Shown here: positions 12,787 to 22,397 of the stretch, in pieces
How positions within the stretch are numbered: the stretch's first letter is position 1
How the letters are laid out: each line of letters starts with the position of its first letter
Assembly (NCBI RefSeq): GCF_000377745.1
Contig: NZ_KB898711.1
Span: forward strand, 1-64,000
Direction: 5' to 3'
Source of the DNA: Gilvimarinus chinensis DSM 19667
GTDB lineage: Bacteria; Pseudomonadota; Gammaproteobacteria; Pseudomonadales; Cellvibrionaceae
Length of the DNA: 64,000 nt
Position numbers and translations under genes: made by a program
Notes under the pieces: model-generated
What the model saw: the letters and a program-made list of their open reading frames with translations, nothing else
Told to the model about the DNA's origin: nothing
The model's database searches: none

Positions 12787-15102
12787 TCAATCACGCCAGT
12801 AGCGTTTGCGCTTTGATCGCCACAAGATAACCGTATCGGCACCCGATTCAGAAAAGCGAATGTCTATTGCACCGGAATGGGCCGTGTTTAAAAGTGTACT
12901 GCCCTCACTTTGATAGCGGGTAACGACATCTGGATGCGGGTGGCCGTGGCGATTGTTATAACCGGCTGAAAATATCACCGTCTTTGGGGTTAATTTACTC
13001 ACCCAAGGCCAGCTGGATGACGAGGCACTGCCGTGATGAGGTGCGAGTAAGACGCTCACCTTGTCAAGCTCCTTCAGCAGCGACGCTTCAACGCGCTTTT
13101 CGATATCCCCCGGCAACACTATGGTTTTATCGCGCCACTGTATTCGCAGCACACAGGAGGCGTTATTCCCCTCGGCATAGCCCTGCCCCGGCACACCAAT
13201 AAACTCAAACTGCACCTCACCCCACTGCCAACCGGGCGCGCTGTGACAGCTAATGGGATTGGGGCCATCCAAGCTTTGCAGCGCCTCCCCTGTGTATAGC
13301 TGCTCTACGGGCAAAGCATCCATTAACCCGTTTAGTCCGCCCGCGTGATCACTGTGTGAGTGAGAAACCACCAGCGCATCTATGCCATCCCGGCCTTCGG
13401 CCAGTAAAAAAGGCGCAACAATATCGGCGCCGGCATTGAAACCTTCGCCAAACCAGGGCCCGGTGTCGTACACCAGCGTTTTGTCCGGTGTTATCACCAC
13501 CACGGCCAACCCCTGCCCCACGTCCAACACCACCAAGCGCAACGGCGATGGTGGTACTGGCGGCAAAGTGCAGGCCGTGATGAGTAACACCCAGCCTAAG
13601 GGCCGAAACCGCAACGGTGCGGGCAGCAATAAAGTCACACAAGCGAAAACCAAAAGCCAAGGCGCCAAGCCCTGCAAGTAAATTCCGGTTTGCGCCGGTA
13701 CCTGCAGATAATCAGCGGCATTCACGATCCCATGCAACCACCACCAAAGCAGGTTCAGCCCCTGATCGGCCATATACAGAGAAGCGGCAGCAAGCGCAGG
13801 AAAAAGAAAAGACAAAAGCGCGGCGGCAAACAACCAGGGCACCACCCAAAGACTCACCAACGTAATGGCAACAATATTCGCCAGTGGCGAAATAATCGAC
13901 CAGTGATGAAAAAACAGCGCCAAGGGCGCCAGCAGCGCAACAAAGGCCACCCATTGCGGCCGCCACAGCAGTTGCCACCAGCGGCTTTTGCGCAGGCTTA
14001 GCACACCACTAAAAACCATCACTAACGCCCCCACCGCCAGAAAGGACAACCAAAAGCCCGCATCGAACACGCTGAGTGGCTCAAGGGTTAACACCAGCGT
14101 CGCCGCCAGCAGTAATATGACCGCAGCGCCAACCAGCCGCCCGGTGCATCTGGCGGCGTAAAACAACAACAGCATTGCCAGAGCGCGCTGGGTGGGCAGC
14201 GCAAAGCCCGCGAGCGCCGCATAAGCCCAGGCCGATAACGCACCCAACAGCATTGCGGTGACAACGGCGGGTATTGAGACAAACAGCACCAGCACACGCC
14301 CCAGCAACATCCCCAAGGCGTAACCCAGGCCTGCGGCAAGGCCGATATGCAAACCCGAAATAGCAATTAAATGGCTGGTGCCGGTGGCCCGAAACAGCTG
14401 CCACTGAGCGTCGGTGATCAGATCGCGCTCGCCCAATAACAAGGCGCGCAGCACCGCTGGATTTTGTGGCTGGCGGTCGATCAGCCACTGCCGCAAGGCC
14501 GTGCGAATACTGTTGTCACTGCCTGAAGCCAGCAGCGCCTGGCGACCATCACTGCGCACATAGCCGGTGGCCCCCACCCCCCGGCGCAGCTGCCACAAGC
14601 GATAATCAAACCCAACCGGATTAATAAAGCTGCGAGGGCGCTTGAGCCTTACATTGACGGTAATGGTATCGCCAGCCTGCAACTGACGCGCCCAGGGTGG
14701 TGCGCCGTACCAGCTTAGCTGGATTCGCGGTGGCAGCTCGGCTTGAGTTGCGTCGGGCGTTGAGAGATTCATCTGGGGCGTTAGTAAAAAGCGCAATCGA
14801 CGCTCATCGCTGACATCAATGTCCGTCACAGCCCCTTCAACCTGAATGTCCTGCCCGATTAACGCGTCAGGCAGCAGCTGCGCCACCAATTGTTGGCCGT
14901 AGTAAGTGGACCAGACAAATGCGACGCTAAACCCCAGAGATAACATCGCCGCGTGTTGGATAACCCGCTTACGACATACCTGGCTAATGCCGAGCGAGCA
15001 CACACCGCATAGAAATGGAGCCCATAGAGGTATCAGGCTAGGAAGAAAACCGGGCAACACCAAGCCGAAAAGCACGGCCAGCAGTAGGCACAGTACAATC
15101 AT
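12787..15102 (-). CDS. comEC: DNA internalization-related competence protein ComEC/Rec2
   Basis: ComEC forms the inner-membrane channel that takes up single-stranded DNA during natural transformation. The 771-residue protein has the three expected parts: an N-terminal DUF4131 region (about 1-190) with membrane helices, the multi-helix competence domain (about 220-490, starting near HLIAISGLHIGLAAGLGYA), and a C-terminal metallo-beta-lactamase-like domain (DVGQGLAVVV, VVSHSHSDHAGGLNG, LAPHHGS) with metal ligands intact. Length is normal. Other uptake genes are not in the window. Confidence 0.93.
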   Translation of the reverse strand: MIVLCLLLAVLFGLVLPGFLPSLIPLWAPFLCGVCSLGISQVCRKRVIQHAAMLSLGFSVAFVWSTYYGQQLVAQLLPDALIGQDIQVEGAVTDIDVSDERRLRFLLTPQMNLSTPDATQAELPPRIQLSWYGAPPWARQLQAGDTITVNVRLKRPRSFINPVGFDYRLWQLRRGVGATGYVRSDGRQALLASGSDNSIRTALRQWLIDRQPQNPAVLRALLLGERDLITDAQWQLFRATGTSHLIAISGLHIGLAAGLGYALGMLLGRVLVLFVSIPAVVTAMLLGALSAWAYAALAGFALPTQRALAMLLLFYAARCTGRLVGAAVILLLAATLVLTLEPLSVFDAGFWLSFLAVGALVMVFSGVLSLRKSRWWQLLWRPQWVAFVALLAPLALFFHHWSIISPLANIVAITLVSLWVVPWLFAAALLSFLFPALAAASLYMADQGLNLLWWWLHGIVNAADYLQVPAQTGIYLQGLAPWLLVFACVTLLLPAPLRFRPLGWVLLITACTLPPVPPSPLRLVVLDVGQGLAVVVITPDKTLVYDTGPWFGEGFNAGADIVAPFLLAEGRDGIDALVVSHSHSDHAGGLNGLMDALPVEQLYTGEALQSLDGPNPISCHSAPGWQWGEVQFEFIGVPGQGYAEGNNASCVLRIQWRDKTIVLPGDIEKRVEASLLKELDKVSVLLAPHHGSASSSSWPWVSKLTPKTVIFSAGYNNRHGHPHPDVVTRYQSEGSTLLNTAHSGAIDIRFSESGADTVILWRSKRKRYWRD

Positions 15103-15254
15103 CCTTAACCCTGTTTATCCTTTAGCCGTTTTTATGGTGACATTGAAGCCCACGCCGTTTGCAAAAGTGTAGCAGTTCGGTCAGCTAGCGTGGTGTCGGG
15201 GCGCATTTGCCGGTAGAATGCGCCACACCTTGCAGTTGCGATGTTAAAGTTCGA

Positions 15255-15785
15255 ATGGCTCGTAAAGTAATCCGACGCTTTCTCCCAGACGCCGCTGCCG
15301 TGAAAGAAAAACCGGCGTTACAGTTTTTAGGTGATTTACTGCACGACCCTAACCTGTTTCACCTAAACCGACACTCGGTTTCGCTGGCCTTCTTTTTCGG
15401 CATCTTTTTCGCCTTTTTGCCTCTTCCCGGGCAAATGGTGCTGGCGGCCCTGTGCGCGTTGTGGGTGCGCTGCAACCTGCCAATTACCCTTGCCTTGGTA
15501 TGGATTACTAACCCCCTGACTTACGCACCGATTTTCTTTGCCACTTACCAGCTGGGGCGCTGGATACTGGACGCCCCCAGCCTTGCGTCATCCAGTGAGC
15601 ACAATTGGGCCTGGGTGATGGAAGAGTTTAGCCAGATCTGGAAACCGTTATTGCTGGGGTCGGTGCTGACAGGCATTGTCGTTGGGGGGTTAGGCTACAT
15701 CACCATGCAGCTGTTTTGGCGTTGGCACGTGGTGAGAGCCTGGGAAAAACGCAAACGCGAACGCGAAGAGCGCAACGATAGCTAG
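15255..15785 (+). CDS. DUF2062 membrane protein
   Basis: A 176-residue inner-membrane protein of the DUF2062 family, function unknown. The typical stretch HSVSLAFFFGIFFAFLPLPG is present at about 43-62, followed by more helices (about 63-82, 95-115, 135-160) and a basic C-terminus (KRKREREER). The ATG at 15255 (MARKVIRRFLP) is preferred over an upstream in-frame start because family members begin with a basic N-terminus like this. It is divergent from comEC and converges on lolE with a 5-bp gap. In Pseudomonas the homologue also sits next to comEC and lolCDE. Confidence 0.88.
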   Translation: MARKVIRRFLPDAAAVKEKPALQFLGDLLHDPNLFHLNRHSVSLAFFFGIFFAFLPLPGQMVLAALCALWVRCNLPITLALVWITNPLTYAPIFFATYQLGRWILDAPSLASSSEHNWAWVMEEFSQIWKPLLLGSVLTGIVVGGLGYITMQLFWRWHVVRAWEKRKREREERNDS

Positions 15786-15790
15786 ACAAC

Positions 15791-17023
15791 TTATTCAAAA
15801 CGCAGTGCCTCGGCCGGAGGAATGCGCGCCGCGCGCCAGGCCGGATAAATGCTCGCACAGAAGCTCAACCCCAAGGCAACTACCACAATCAACCCCACAT
15901 CTGCCCACAGCAGCTGCGATGGCAGATAACTTACCGGGTAAACATCGGCATGCAGAAACTGAATACCCAGGCCACGCTCCAGTAACGCCACCGCCGGTGT
16001 GACGGTATAAGACAAAAGTACGCCCGCACCAACGCCAACCGCCGTACCCACCAAGCCAATAATGCCGCCCTGCACCAGAAAAATACCCAAGATGTCGCCA
16101 GTGCTGGCACCCTGTGTGCGCAAAATGGCGATGTCCGCTTCTTTATCCACCACCACCATAATCAAGGTGGTGACCAGATTAAACGCCGCGATCCCAATCA
16201 ACAGCAAGAGTAACAACCCCACCAGACGTTTAGACATGTGAATAGCTTGGTAGAGATTGCCGTGGGTGCGTGACCAGTCTTTACCGTAGTAGCCGGGCGG
16301 CAGAAAACCGGCCAGCTCATACACCGTCCGCGACGCGGCAAAAAGGTCATCCACCTTTAACCGAATACCGGATACACGACCGGGGTAGTCTGAGAGTTCT
16401 GAGGCACGGGTAAGATTTAAGAGGGCAAAATTGTTATCAATTTCGGTGCCGCTGTCGAGCAGGTCGACCACCTCAAGGGTTTGCACCGCCGGTGAGGCGC
16501 GGCCATCACCATGGGGAATAACCAAGCGCAGGTGATCACCCACCTCGGTCTGTAAACTGCGCGCCAGTGCCGCACCTAAAATAACGGCCTGCGGGTTATC
16601 GGCCAGCACCAACAGTTTACCCAGGCGCAAATACTGCGCCGCGCCGGAGACGTCTTGCTCAAGGCTGGGCTCAACACCGAATAAAGCCACGGGGGAAACA
16701 TTGCCACGGTAAGCCAACAACCCCTGCAAAGTCACGTAAGGTGCAGCCGCCAGGACCTGTGGATGCTGGCGCAACTGCTCAATAACCGTGCCGGGGGATT
16801 CAATGCCGTCGCGCTTGTAGATGGTGGCCTGGGGCAATACCTGCAAAATGCGCTCGCGCAATTCGCGGTCAAAGCCGTTCATAATGGACATCACCAAAAT
16901 CAGCAGCGCCACCGAAATAATCAGCCCCATCACCGACATGCGCGAAATAAAGCTCACCAAGTGGCTGCCTTTAGAAGACAGCGCGTAACGCTTACCGACC
17001 TGCCTGCTAAACCGGCTGAACAC
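15791..17023 (-). CDS. lolE: lipoprotein-releasing ABC transporter permease LolE
   Basis: This is one of the two permeases of LolCDE, which extracts mature lipoproteins from the inner membrane for transfer to LolA. The 410-residue protein has the family layout: a first membrane helix at about 28-48, a large periplasmic domain (about 50-265), and three C-terminal helices (about 268-290, 315-345, 375-395). It ends with YPAWRAARIPPAEALRFE, the conserved C-terminus. The start is GTG at 17021-17023, overlapping the lolD stop by one base. As the second permease of the operon it is named LolE by analogy with E. coli gene order. Confidence 0.9.
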   Translation of the reverse strand: MFSRFSRQVGKRYALSSKGSHLVSFISRMSVMGLIISVALLILVMSIMNGFDRELRERILQVLPQATIYKRDGIESPGTVIEQLRQHPQVLAAAPYVTLQGLLAYRGNVSPVALFGVEPSLEQDVSGAAQYLRLGKLLVLADNPQAVILGAALARSLQTEVGDHLRLVIPHGDGRASPAVQTLEVVDLLDSGTEIDNNFALLNLTRASELSDYPGRVSGIRLKVDDLFAASRTVYELAGFLPPGYYGKDWSRTHGNLYQAIHMSKRLVGLLLLLLIGIAAFNLVTTLIMVVVDKEADIAILRTQGASTGDILGIFLVQGGIIGLVGTAVGVGAGVLLSYTVTPAVALLERGLGIQFLHADVYPVSYLPSQLLWADVGLIVVVALGLSFCASIYPAWRAARIPPAEALRFE

Positions 17024-17721
17024 TAAACGCCCTCGCCTGGCAATTCGCTTAGCACGCCTTCTTCAAGGTGCAGGGTGCGATCCATTTTGCGAGCCAGAGC
17101 CAAGTCGTGGGTTACTACCACAAAGCTGGTGCCGATGCTCTGGTTTAACTCCGCCATCAACGCCTGAATATCGGCGGCGGTGTGGGTGTCCAAATTGCCG
17201 GTGGGCTCATCCATCAACACACAGGCCGGTTGAGTCACTAACGCTCGGGCGATGGCGACACGCTGCCGCTCGCCACCAGAAAGCTCAGAGGGTTTATGTT
17301 GCCCCCGGTGCCCAAGGCCCACACGAGCCAGCATTTGCTCTGCCTGAGTTTTCGCCTGCGCCGGGCTTTGTTTGCCGATTAACAGCGGCATGGCGACATT
17401 TTCCACCGCATTAAACTCGGCCAACAAATGATGAAACTGATACACAAAGCCCAGGCTTTGGTTGCGTAACCGACCTCGAGCGTCGGCACTTAAGCTCGAC
17501 AGCGATTGCCCGGCCACGCTGACGTCCCCGCTATCCGGGGTGTCTAACCCGCCAAGAATATTCAGCAGAGTGGATTTACCCGAACCCGAGGCACCAATAA
17601 TGGCAAGAGTTTGCCCGCTGGGCACGGCCAGCTCAACACCGCGCAGCACTTGTACGGCCTCGGGCCCCTGCCGGTAAGCCTTTACAACCTGGCGGCACAC
17701 CAGCACCTGTGAATCACTCAT
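17023..17721 (-). CDS. lolD: lipoprotein-releasing ABC transporter ATP-binding protein
   Basis: LolD is the ATPase of LolCDE. The 232-residue protein has Walker [10 protein letters not shown], the Q-loop region VYQFHHLL that carries the LolD-type signature, the ABC signature [10 protein letters not shown], Walker [10 protein letters not shown] and the switch histidine in VVVTHD. The start [16 protein letters not shown] at 17719-17721 fits the family; an upstream in-frame extension of 25 codons overlaps lolC and is disregarded. It overlaps lolC by 8 bp and lolE by 1 bp, so the three are translationally coupled. Confidence 0.96.
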   Translation of the reverse strand: MSDSQVLVCRQVVKAYRQGPEAVQVLRGVELAVPSGQTLAIIGASGSGKSTLLNILGGLDTPDSGDVSVAGQSLSSLSADARGRLRNQSLGFVYQFHHLLAEFNAVENVAMPLLIGKQSPAQAKTQAEQMLARVGLGHRGQHKPSELSGGERQRVAIARALVTQPACVLMDEPTGNLDTHTAADIQALMAELNQSIGTSFVVVTHDLALARKMDRTLHLEEGVLSELPGEGV

Positions 17722-18967
17722 AACGTAATGCCTCTGCGGGTTCGACCTTACCGGCGCGCCAGGCGGGATAAAGCGTAGCGACAAAGCTGAGCACAATGGC
17801 CACGGCGCAAATCACCGTGACATCGCGCCAATACAGCTCGGACGGCAATTGACTGATAAAATAAACATTGGGGTCAAAAATAACCTGGCCCGACAGTGAT
17901 TCAAAAAACGCCACAATCGAGCTGATGTTGAGAGCAACCAAAACTCCAGCGAGGGCACCGCTTAAGACGCCAATCAAGCCCACCCCACAGCCCTGAACCA
18001 TAAATATGCCCATGACCTGGCGCGAGGTAAGCCCCAGAGTGCGCAACACGGCAATATCCGAGCGCTTATCGGCCACCATTAACACCAAAGACGAGACGAT
18101 GTTAAACGCCGCTACCGCGATAATAATGCTGAGCAGGACACCGATCACCAGCTTTTCCATTTTGACTGCCTGGAACAAACTGCCTTGAGTTTGGCTCCAG
18201 TCGCGCACACGGTAATCTGTCCCTAGCCGATTTTGCGCCTCGGCAAGTATGGGCGCAGCGCGATAAATATCCGGCACCTTTACTTGTAGCCCTTGGACCT
18301 GTAACCCCTGCGCCCCGGTGTAGCGCAATAACCTGGCGGCATCCTCAAGATGAATCAGTGCTAACTGCTGATCAACCGGCGCCCCTACTTCAAATACGCC
18401 ACTGACTGTAAAACGTTTTACGCGTGGATACGCACCAGCAGGCGTGATGCGAATTTCCGGCAGAGTCAAGGTCACTCGATCACCCGTAACCACACCGAGC
18501 TGCCGAGCCAACAAAGAGCCAAGCACAATATTAAACTGCCCGGCCTGTAAGCTGCTCAGCTCGCCAAGCATCATGCTGTTGGCGACTTCAGACACCTTGG
18601 GCTGCTGCACAGGATCAATACCGGAAAATTGCACACCTTCAATATTGTTGCGATAGCCCAGTAAGGCAAAGCCACTGATGTAAGGCGCTGCGGCAAGAAT
18701 GTCTGGCACCCGAGACAGCTCATCGGCCACCGCTTGCCAATTTTGCATACCGCCGGGCTGGTCGATAAATCCGTGGGGTACCACTTTAAGAATGCGCGAT
18801 TTCATCTCCCGGTCAAACCCGTTCATCACCGACATCACCACAATCAGCGATAACACCCCAAGCGCCATTCCCAACAAGGAAAAGCCACTGACAAAAGAGA
18901 TAAACTGATTGCGACGCTTAGCGCGGATGTAGCGAAGGCCGACCATAAGGGGGATGTTTTTCAGCAT
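17714..18967 (-). CDS. lolC: lipoprotein-releasing ABC transporter permease LolC
   Basis: This is the first permease of the LolCDE complex. The 417-residue protein starts [20 protein letters not shown], with a membrane helix at about 26-48 ([20 protein letters not shown]), a periplasmic domain, three C-terminal helices, and the ending [19 protein letters not shown]. An open frame continues far upstream of 18967 but runs antisense through the PilZ gene and is not part of the protein. The two permeases are clearly paralogous, sharing SVMNGFDRE and the C-terminal signature. Confidence 0.92.
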   Translation of the reverse strand: MLKNIPLMVGLRYIRAKRRNQFISFVSGFSLLGMALGVLSLIVVMSVMNGFDREMKSRILKVVPHGFIDQPGGMQNWQAVADELSRVPDILAAAPYISGFALLGYRNNIEGVQFSGIDPVQQPKVSEVANSMMLGELSSLQAGQFNIVLGSLLARQLGVVTGDRVTLTLPEIRITPAGAYPRVKRFTVSGVFEVGAPVDQQLALIHLEDAARLLRYTGAQGLQVQGLQVKVPDIYRAAPILAEAQNRLGTDYRVRDWSQTQGSLFQAVKMEKLVIGVLLSIIIAVAAFNIVSSLVLMVADKRSDIAVLRTLGLTSRQVMGIFMVQGCGVGLIGVLSGALAGVLVALNISSIVAFFESLSGQVIFDPNVYFISQLPSELYWRDVTVICAVAIVLSFVATLYPAWRAGKVEPAEALRYE

Positions 18968-19055
18968 CCGCGCATTTAACCGCAACCGCCTTACAACCAC
19001 AAGCGCGGGCTGTGCTATTGTAGAGTTCATTAACAACGAAGAAAGAACACACACA

Positions 19056-19613
19056 ATGGACGAAAGACGTGAATACTTCCGTATCGATGTTAAGGCCCGC
19101 GTTGATGTAGCGGAGTCAGCATCCTCCTCCCCCTTAGAGCTGGACCCTGCAGACCATTTTACACAAAGCGGTATATTGCACACTTTGGCCGAGCTTAAAA
19201 AACTCGATACCGAAGGCATGCAGATACAACAACAAATAAAAGACAGTGATCGCGCTCTGGGAGAGTATCTCCATCTGCTGTCTCGCAAGGTGGATATTCT
19301 TGCCCTTTATTGCTTAAGCACTAGCGCCGAGTCGTTGGGCGAAAGCCAAACCGTCACCATCAGCGAAGGCGGGTTGGATTTTAACCACAGTCAGAACTTG
19401 GAAACCGGAGAGCCTGTGGCATTGATGCTGGTTTTCAGCCAACCCACTATGGCCATAGCTTTACACGCTCGCGTAGTACGGTGTGAACCAGATCCCACCA
19501 CAGGATTTACCATTGCGGCAGAATTCCAGTATCAGAATAGCGCACAGCGCCAGCAGATCAGTCAACAGATCATGCGCGCCCAGATGGAATCCATCCGCAG
19601 CAGCAAAGCCTGA
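19056..19613 (+). CDS. PilZ-domain protein, probable c-di-GMP receptor
   Basis: A 185-residue cytoplasmic protein. The N-terminus MDERREYFRIDVKARVDV has the arginine-rich motif with which PilZ domains bind c-di-GMP, and TISEGGLDFNHS (about 105-116) is a variant of the second motif (D/N-x-S-x-x-G). The centre (about 45-85) is helical and separates the two, an arrangement seen in diverged PilZ proteins. The ATG at 19056 is preferred over an earlier in-frame start (18954) that overlaps lolC. It is divergent from lolC, with an 88-bp gap. It could link to the many GGDEF/EAL proteins at 48-61 kb; that is inference. Confidence 0.82.
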   Translation: MDERREYFRIDVKARVDVAESASSSPLELDPADHFTQSGILHTLAELKKLDTEGMQIQQQIKDSDRALGEYLHLLSRKVDILALYCLSTSAESLGESQTVTISEGGLDFNHSQNLETGEPVALMLVFSQPTMAIALHARVVRCEPDPTTGFTIAAEFQYQNSAQRQQISQQIMRAQMESIRSSKA

Positions 19614-19648
19614 GCAATCTGAACACAAAAGAATCAACAGGAAGTATC

Positions 19649-19942
19649 ATGACAAAAACAGTTTTGGCCCTAGCCCTAGCATTTGCCGCTCAATTATCCG
19701 TTGCTGACACCGTGCGCATTCCCGTGGGCCAGCAAGGCGAAGCCAGCTTACCCACCCCAAATACCGGCACTACCAAAGCCAAAGTAAAATCAGAATACGG
19801 CGAACCTCAACAACAGTCTGGCCCCGTGGGAGACCCGGCCATTTACCGCTGGGATTACAGTGACTTTGTGGTTTATTTCGAAAATGACCGCGTGATTCAT
19901 TCGGTCACGAAGTTTCAGGCAAAAGTTACGCAGGAAAACTAA
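19649..19942 (+). CDS. small secreted protein of unknown function
   Basis: A 97-residue protein with a clear signal peptide (MTKTVLALALAFAAQLSVADT, cleavage expected after about residue 19), so it is likely periplasmic. The mature part has a proline/threonine-rich linker followed by a short domain (about 48-97) containing SEYGEPQQQSGPVGDPAIYR and DFVVYFENDRVIHSV. This resembles small beta-rich proteins found beside PilZ genes in other marine gammaproteobacteria, but I cannot name the family. It follows the PilZ gene by 35 bp in the same orientation and overlaps the end of the next, opposite gene by 4 bp. Confidence 0.72.
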   Translation: MTKTVLALALAFAAQLSVADTVRIPVGQQGEASLPTPNTGTTKAKVKSEYGEPQQQSGPVGDPAIYRWDYSDFVVYFENDRVIHSVTKFQAKVTQEN

Positions 19943-20334
19943 GTATTTGAAGCATCGCGCTCGGTTTTTATTTGAGCGCCCGCTGTCAACAAGGCCTCAT
20001 CTTCTGGTGGCAAACGGCCGTAAACTTTAGCCCTTTTAAGATACTGCAACGACTGTTGGTGATTCCCCTGCGCTCTTGCTTTGGCCGCCCGGTTTAAAAA
20101 ACGCTTTTTCCTTTTCGCCACAATACGTTTGGTTTCTCCACCAGAAACCATTGTACTGAAAACGGTTATGCAAAAAAGCAGCATAAACCCTACTACAACC
20201 AAGCCGGGCCTGCGCATCAATACCGCAGCGCCAATGCACGCAATCAATGCAAATACGCCCCACAAACCGAACGCATTATTACCACCGGAACCCGAGCCCG
20301 AAAATTCACCACCAAAGCGCTTAAAGCCTTTCAC
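19939..20334 (-). CDS. small membrane protein, unknown function
   Basis: A 131-residue protein with a glycine-rich N-terminus (FGGEFSGSGSGGNN), two adjacent membrane helices (about 22-38 and 43-62), and a basic cytoplasmic tail (KRIVAKRKKRFLNRA) followed by a TPR-like helical pair (AQGNHQQSLQYLKRAKVYG). Family not recognised. It is separated by 6 bp from a 53-residue membrane protein upstream and both are probably one unit. Confidence 0.65.
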   Translation of the reverse strand: MKGFKRFGGEFSGSGSGGNNAFGLWGVFALIACIGAAVLMRRPGLVVVGFMLLFCITVFSTMVSGGETKRIVAKRKKRFLNRAAKARAQGNHQQSLQYLKRAKVYGRLPPEDEALLTAGAQIKTERDASNT

Positions 20335-20340
20335 GGGTAA

Positions 20341-20502
20341 TCAAGCCTGCCGCGTTTGCACCTTACTCAACTCAGCACTTTTATCCTGTGCGAATTTAAG
20401 CTCTAACTTTTTTAATGACTTTTTATGTTCGAGATAAATAACAAACATTAAATAGACCAGCGTCGCCACCACCACTACTGCCAAAAAACTCCATAAATTC
20501 AT
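20341..20502 (-). CDS. 53-residue single-pass membrane protein
   Basis: A very short gene: ATG at 20500-20502, stop TGA at 20341-20343. The protein MNLWSFLAVVVVATLVYLMF continues with one membrane helix (about 4-24) and then a charged amphipathic helix (EHKKSLKKLELKFAQDK), a layout like small phage-shock or division-associated membrane proteins. The upstream AAGGAATTG could serve as a ribosome-binding site. It precedes the 131-residue membrane protein by 6 bp in the same orientation, which supports its reality. Confidence 0.6.
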   Translation of the reverse strand: MNLWSFLAVVVVATLVYLMFVIYLEHKKSLKKLELKFAQDKSAELSKVQTRQA

Positions 20503-20536
20503 ATTCAATTCCTTCTATAAAAATCAGAAAGAGGTA

Positions 20537-20559
20537 ACCGGGTGTGCGACATGCCCGGT
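20537..20559 (-). terminator. possible terminator hairpin after sthA
   Basis: ACCGGG (20537-20542) and CCCGGT (20554-20559) form a 6-bp stem with an 11-nt loop 22 bp beyond the sthA stop. On the minus strand it is followed only by TACCTCTTTC, a weak U-tract, so function is uncertain. Confidence 0.35.
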
Positions 20560-20581
20560 CACTCTTTAATAACAGGCCGTC

Positions 20582-21985
20582 TTAATAATGCCGGTTAGTT
20601 CGATTGGTACCGTCTAGTGCCGCCAGACGATATGCCTCGGCCATGGTGGGATAATTAAACGTGGTATTGAGGAAGAAGTTAATATTATTACCCTCCCCGG
20701 TCTGACTCATAATGGCCTGGCCGATATGAATAATTTCGGCGGCCTCAGCACCAAAGCAATGCACACCCAGCAATTGCCCGGTATCCACATGAAACAGCAA
20801 CTTAAGCATGCCGACATCTTCACCGCTGATTTGACCACGGGCAGTGTTTTTGAACAGGCAGCGGCCCACTTCGTAAGGCACTCGGGCTTCCGTTAATTCA
20901 CGCTCAGTTTTACCAATCGAGCTGATTTCGGGCAGCGTATAAATACCCGTTGGAACCCCGGCAACTTCTTGATAAGGCTTGCCCAGAATCGCCGCTGCCA
21001 AGGCTCGCCCCTGGTCGAAAGAGGCACTGGCAAGGCTGGGCCAACCCACCACGTCGCCCACGGCATACACGTTTTCAACCGCGGTTTGATACTGCTCATT
21101 AACCGCCAGGTTGCCGCGATGGTCCGGCTCAAGGCCAATGGCCTCTAAATTTAATTTGTCGGTATTACCACTACGGCCGTTACACCACAAAATGGCATCG
21201 GCAGTAATACGTTTACCTGACTCTAAGTAAACCGTAACGCCACGCTCATTGGCTTCAATTTTGTCGTAGTTTTCGCTGTGACGAACCCGAACTCCGTTAT
21301 CGCGCAGGTGATAACTTAACGCGTCTGAAATTTCGTCATCCAAAAACGACAATAAACGGTCGCGGTTGTTAATTAAATCTACCTTAACGCCCAGCCCTGA
21401 AAAAATTGAGGCGTATTCACAACCGATCACCCCAGCACCATAAATAATTAAATGGCGCGGCGAATGGTTCATTTCTAAAATGGTGTCCGAGTCGTACACA
21501 CGGGGGTGGTCAAAGTCGATGTCAGCCGGGCGATAGGGACGCGAACCGGTGGCAATAATGATTTTGTCGGCACTGATAACTTCTTCACGTGCGCCGTCCA
21601 GTAAATCTATAGCGACGGTATGATCATCAATAAAACGAGCAAAGCCTGAGTAAAGTTTGACTCGATTACGCACATAAAAGTCGGTGTGCAATTCAACTTG
21701 CTTGGGAATAACCGCATTGGCAGCAGCCAACACCCGCGGATAGGTTAAGCGCCAGGTCTCACCGGTTTCACGAAACAAATTACCGGTTTTAAACTGAATA
21801 ATTTGTTTCACCGCGTGACGCAGTGACTTGGAAGGAATGGTTCCTTTGTGGGCACAGTTACCACCCACTAAAGCGCGCCCCTCTACCACAGCGACTTTTT
21901 TCCCGGCTTTTGCCGAGGCCATAGCGGCACTTTCCCCAGCGGGCCCAGAGCCGATAATCAGTACATCTACATCGTATTTCGCCAC
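20582..21985 (-). CDS. sthA: soluble pyridine nucleotide transhydrogenase
   Basis: SthA is a cytoplasmic FAD enzyme that reoxidises NADPH with NAD+, balancing the two pools. The 467-residue length matches E. coli (466). The FAD motif is [15 protein letters not shown], the NAD motif is [14 protein letters not shown], and [15 protein letters not shown] replaces the redox disulfide of lipoamide dehydrogenases by a single cysteine, as is usual in SthA. The start is GTG at 21983-21985 ([12 protein letters not shown]); a 42-codon in-frame extension has no family counterpart. Next to nqr, it adds to a group of genes handling NADH. Confidence 0.93.
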   Translation of the reverse strand: MAKYDVDVLIIGSGPAGESAAMASAKAGKKVAVVEGRALVGGNCAHKGTIPSKSLRHAVKQIIQFKTGNLFRETGETWRLTYPRVLAAANAVIPKQVELHTDFYVRNRVKLYSGFARFIDDHTVAIDLLDGAREEVISADKIIIATGSRPYRPADIDFDHPRVYDSDTILEMNHSPRHLIIYGAGVIGCEYASIFSGLGVKVDLINNRDRLLSFLDDEISDALSYHLRDNGVRVRHSENYDKIEANERGVTVYLESGKRITADAILWCNGRSGNTDKLNLEAIGLEPDHRGNLAVNEQYQTAVENVYAVGDVVGWPSLASASFDQGRALAAAILGKPYQEVAGVPTGIYTLPEISSIGKTERELTEARVPYEVGRCLFKNTARGQISGEDVGMLKLLFHVDTGQLLGVHCFGAEAAEIIHIGQAIMSQTGEGNNINFFLNTTFNYPTMAEAYRLAALDGTNRTNRHY

Positions 21986-22107
21986 TCGTATTCCCCTATT
22001 ACATCGATAACACGGTGCGGGCATTCTGCGCTGCCCTGTTGCACCTGAAAGTGAAGCTATAACGGGTTTCTCCCCATCGGCCGTGTTAGGGCCTACCACT
22101 ATAAACC

Positions 22108-22130
22108 GCAAAAGGCGCCGAAGCGCCTTT
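22108..22130 (-). terminator. rho-independent terminator at the end of the nqr operon
   Basis: AAAGGCGC and GCGCCTTT form a perfect 8-bp stem (22111-22118, 22123-22130) closed by a TTCG tetraloop on the minus strand. It is followed by TTTTGCGGTTT. The stem begins 2 bp after the nqrM stop codon. Confidence 0.85.
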
Positions 22131-22131
22131 G

Positions 22132-22383
22132 TTAACGTTTTTTGCTGGTCGCATCTACCGCTAAATCGGTATGTGTATTGACCGTCACACCGTCTTCACT
22201 GTTAAGGCTTTCGCATTTAGCCTCATCACCGCCGCAGAGCTCGCAGGTGTAGTCTTTTTCACCCAGCGCCTGGCCTACGCCCCCGCAGGAGCCGGTTAGC
22301 GGCTTGCGCCCAAACATAACGCCAACCGCCATGCCAGCGACCACCAGCAGCATAACGCACAACGCAACCATAAACATCGCCAT
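22132..22383 (-). CDS. nqrM: Na+-NQR maturation protein NqrM
   Basis: NqrM is a small membrane protein needed to assemble the iron centre between NqrD and NqrE. The 83-residue protein has one membrane helix (about 5-25) and a cysteine-rich segment: C33 (GSCGG) followed by C47 and C50 (CELCGG) and C57, matching the conserved cysteines of this family. It lies 14 bp after apbE at the end of the nqr operon, the standard position. Confidence 0.9.
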   Translation of the reverse strand: MAMFMVALCVMLLVVAGMAVGVMFGRKPLTGSCGGVGQALGEKDYTCELCGGDEAKCESLNSEDGVTVNTHTDLAVDATSKKR

Positions 22384-22397
22384 AAAAACCTCCCGCC

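Noticed and set aside
17722-17796. N-terminal extension of lolD
   Set aside because: The extra 25 codons overlap lolC and have no counterpart in LolD; MSDSQVL start preferred.
18968-19288. N-terminal extension of lolC
   Set aside because: Runs antisense through the PilZ gene; permease homologues begin near [10 protein letters not shown].
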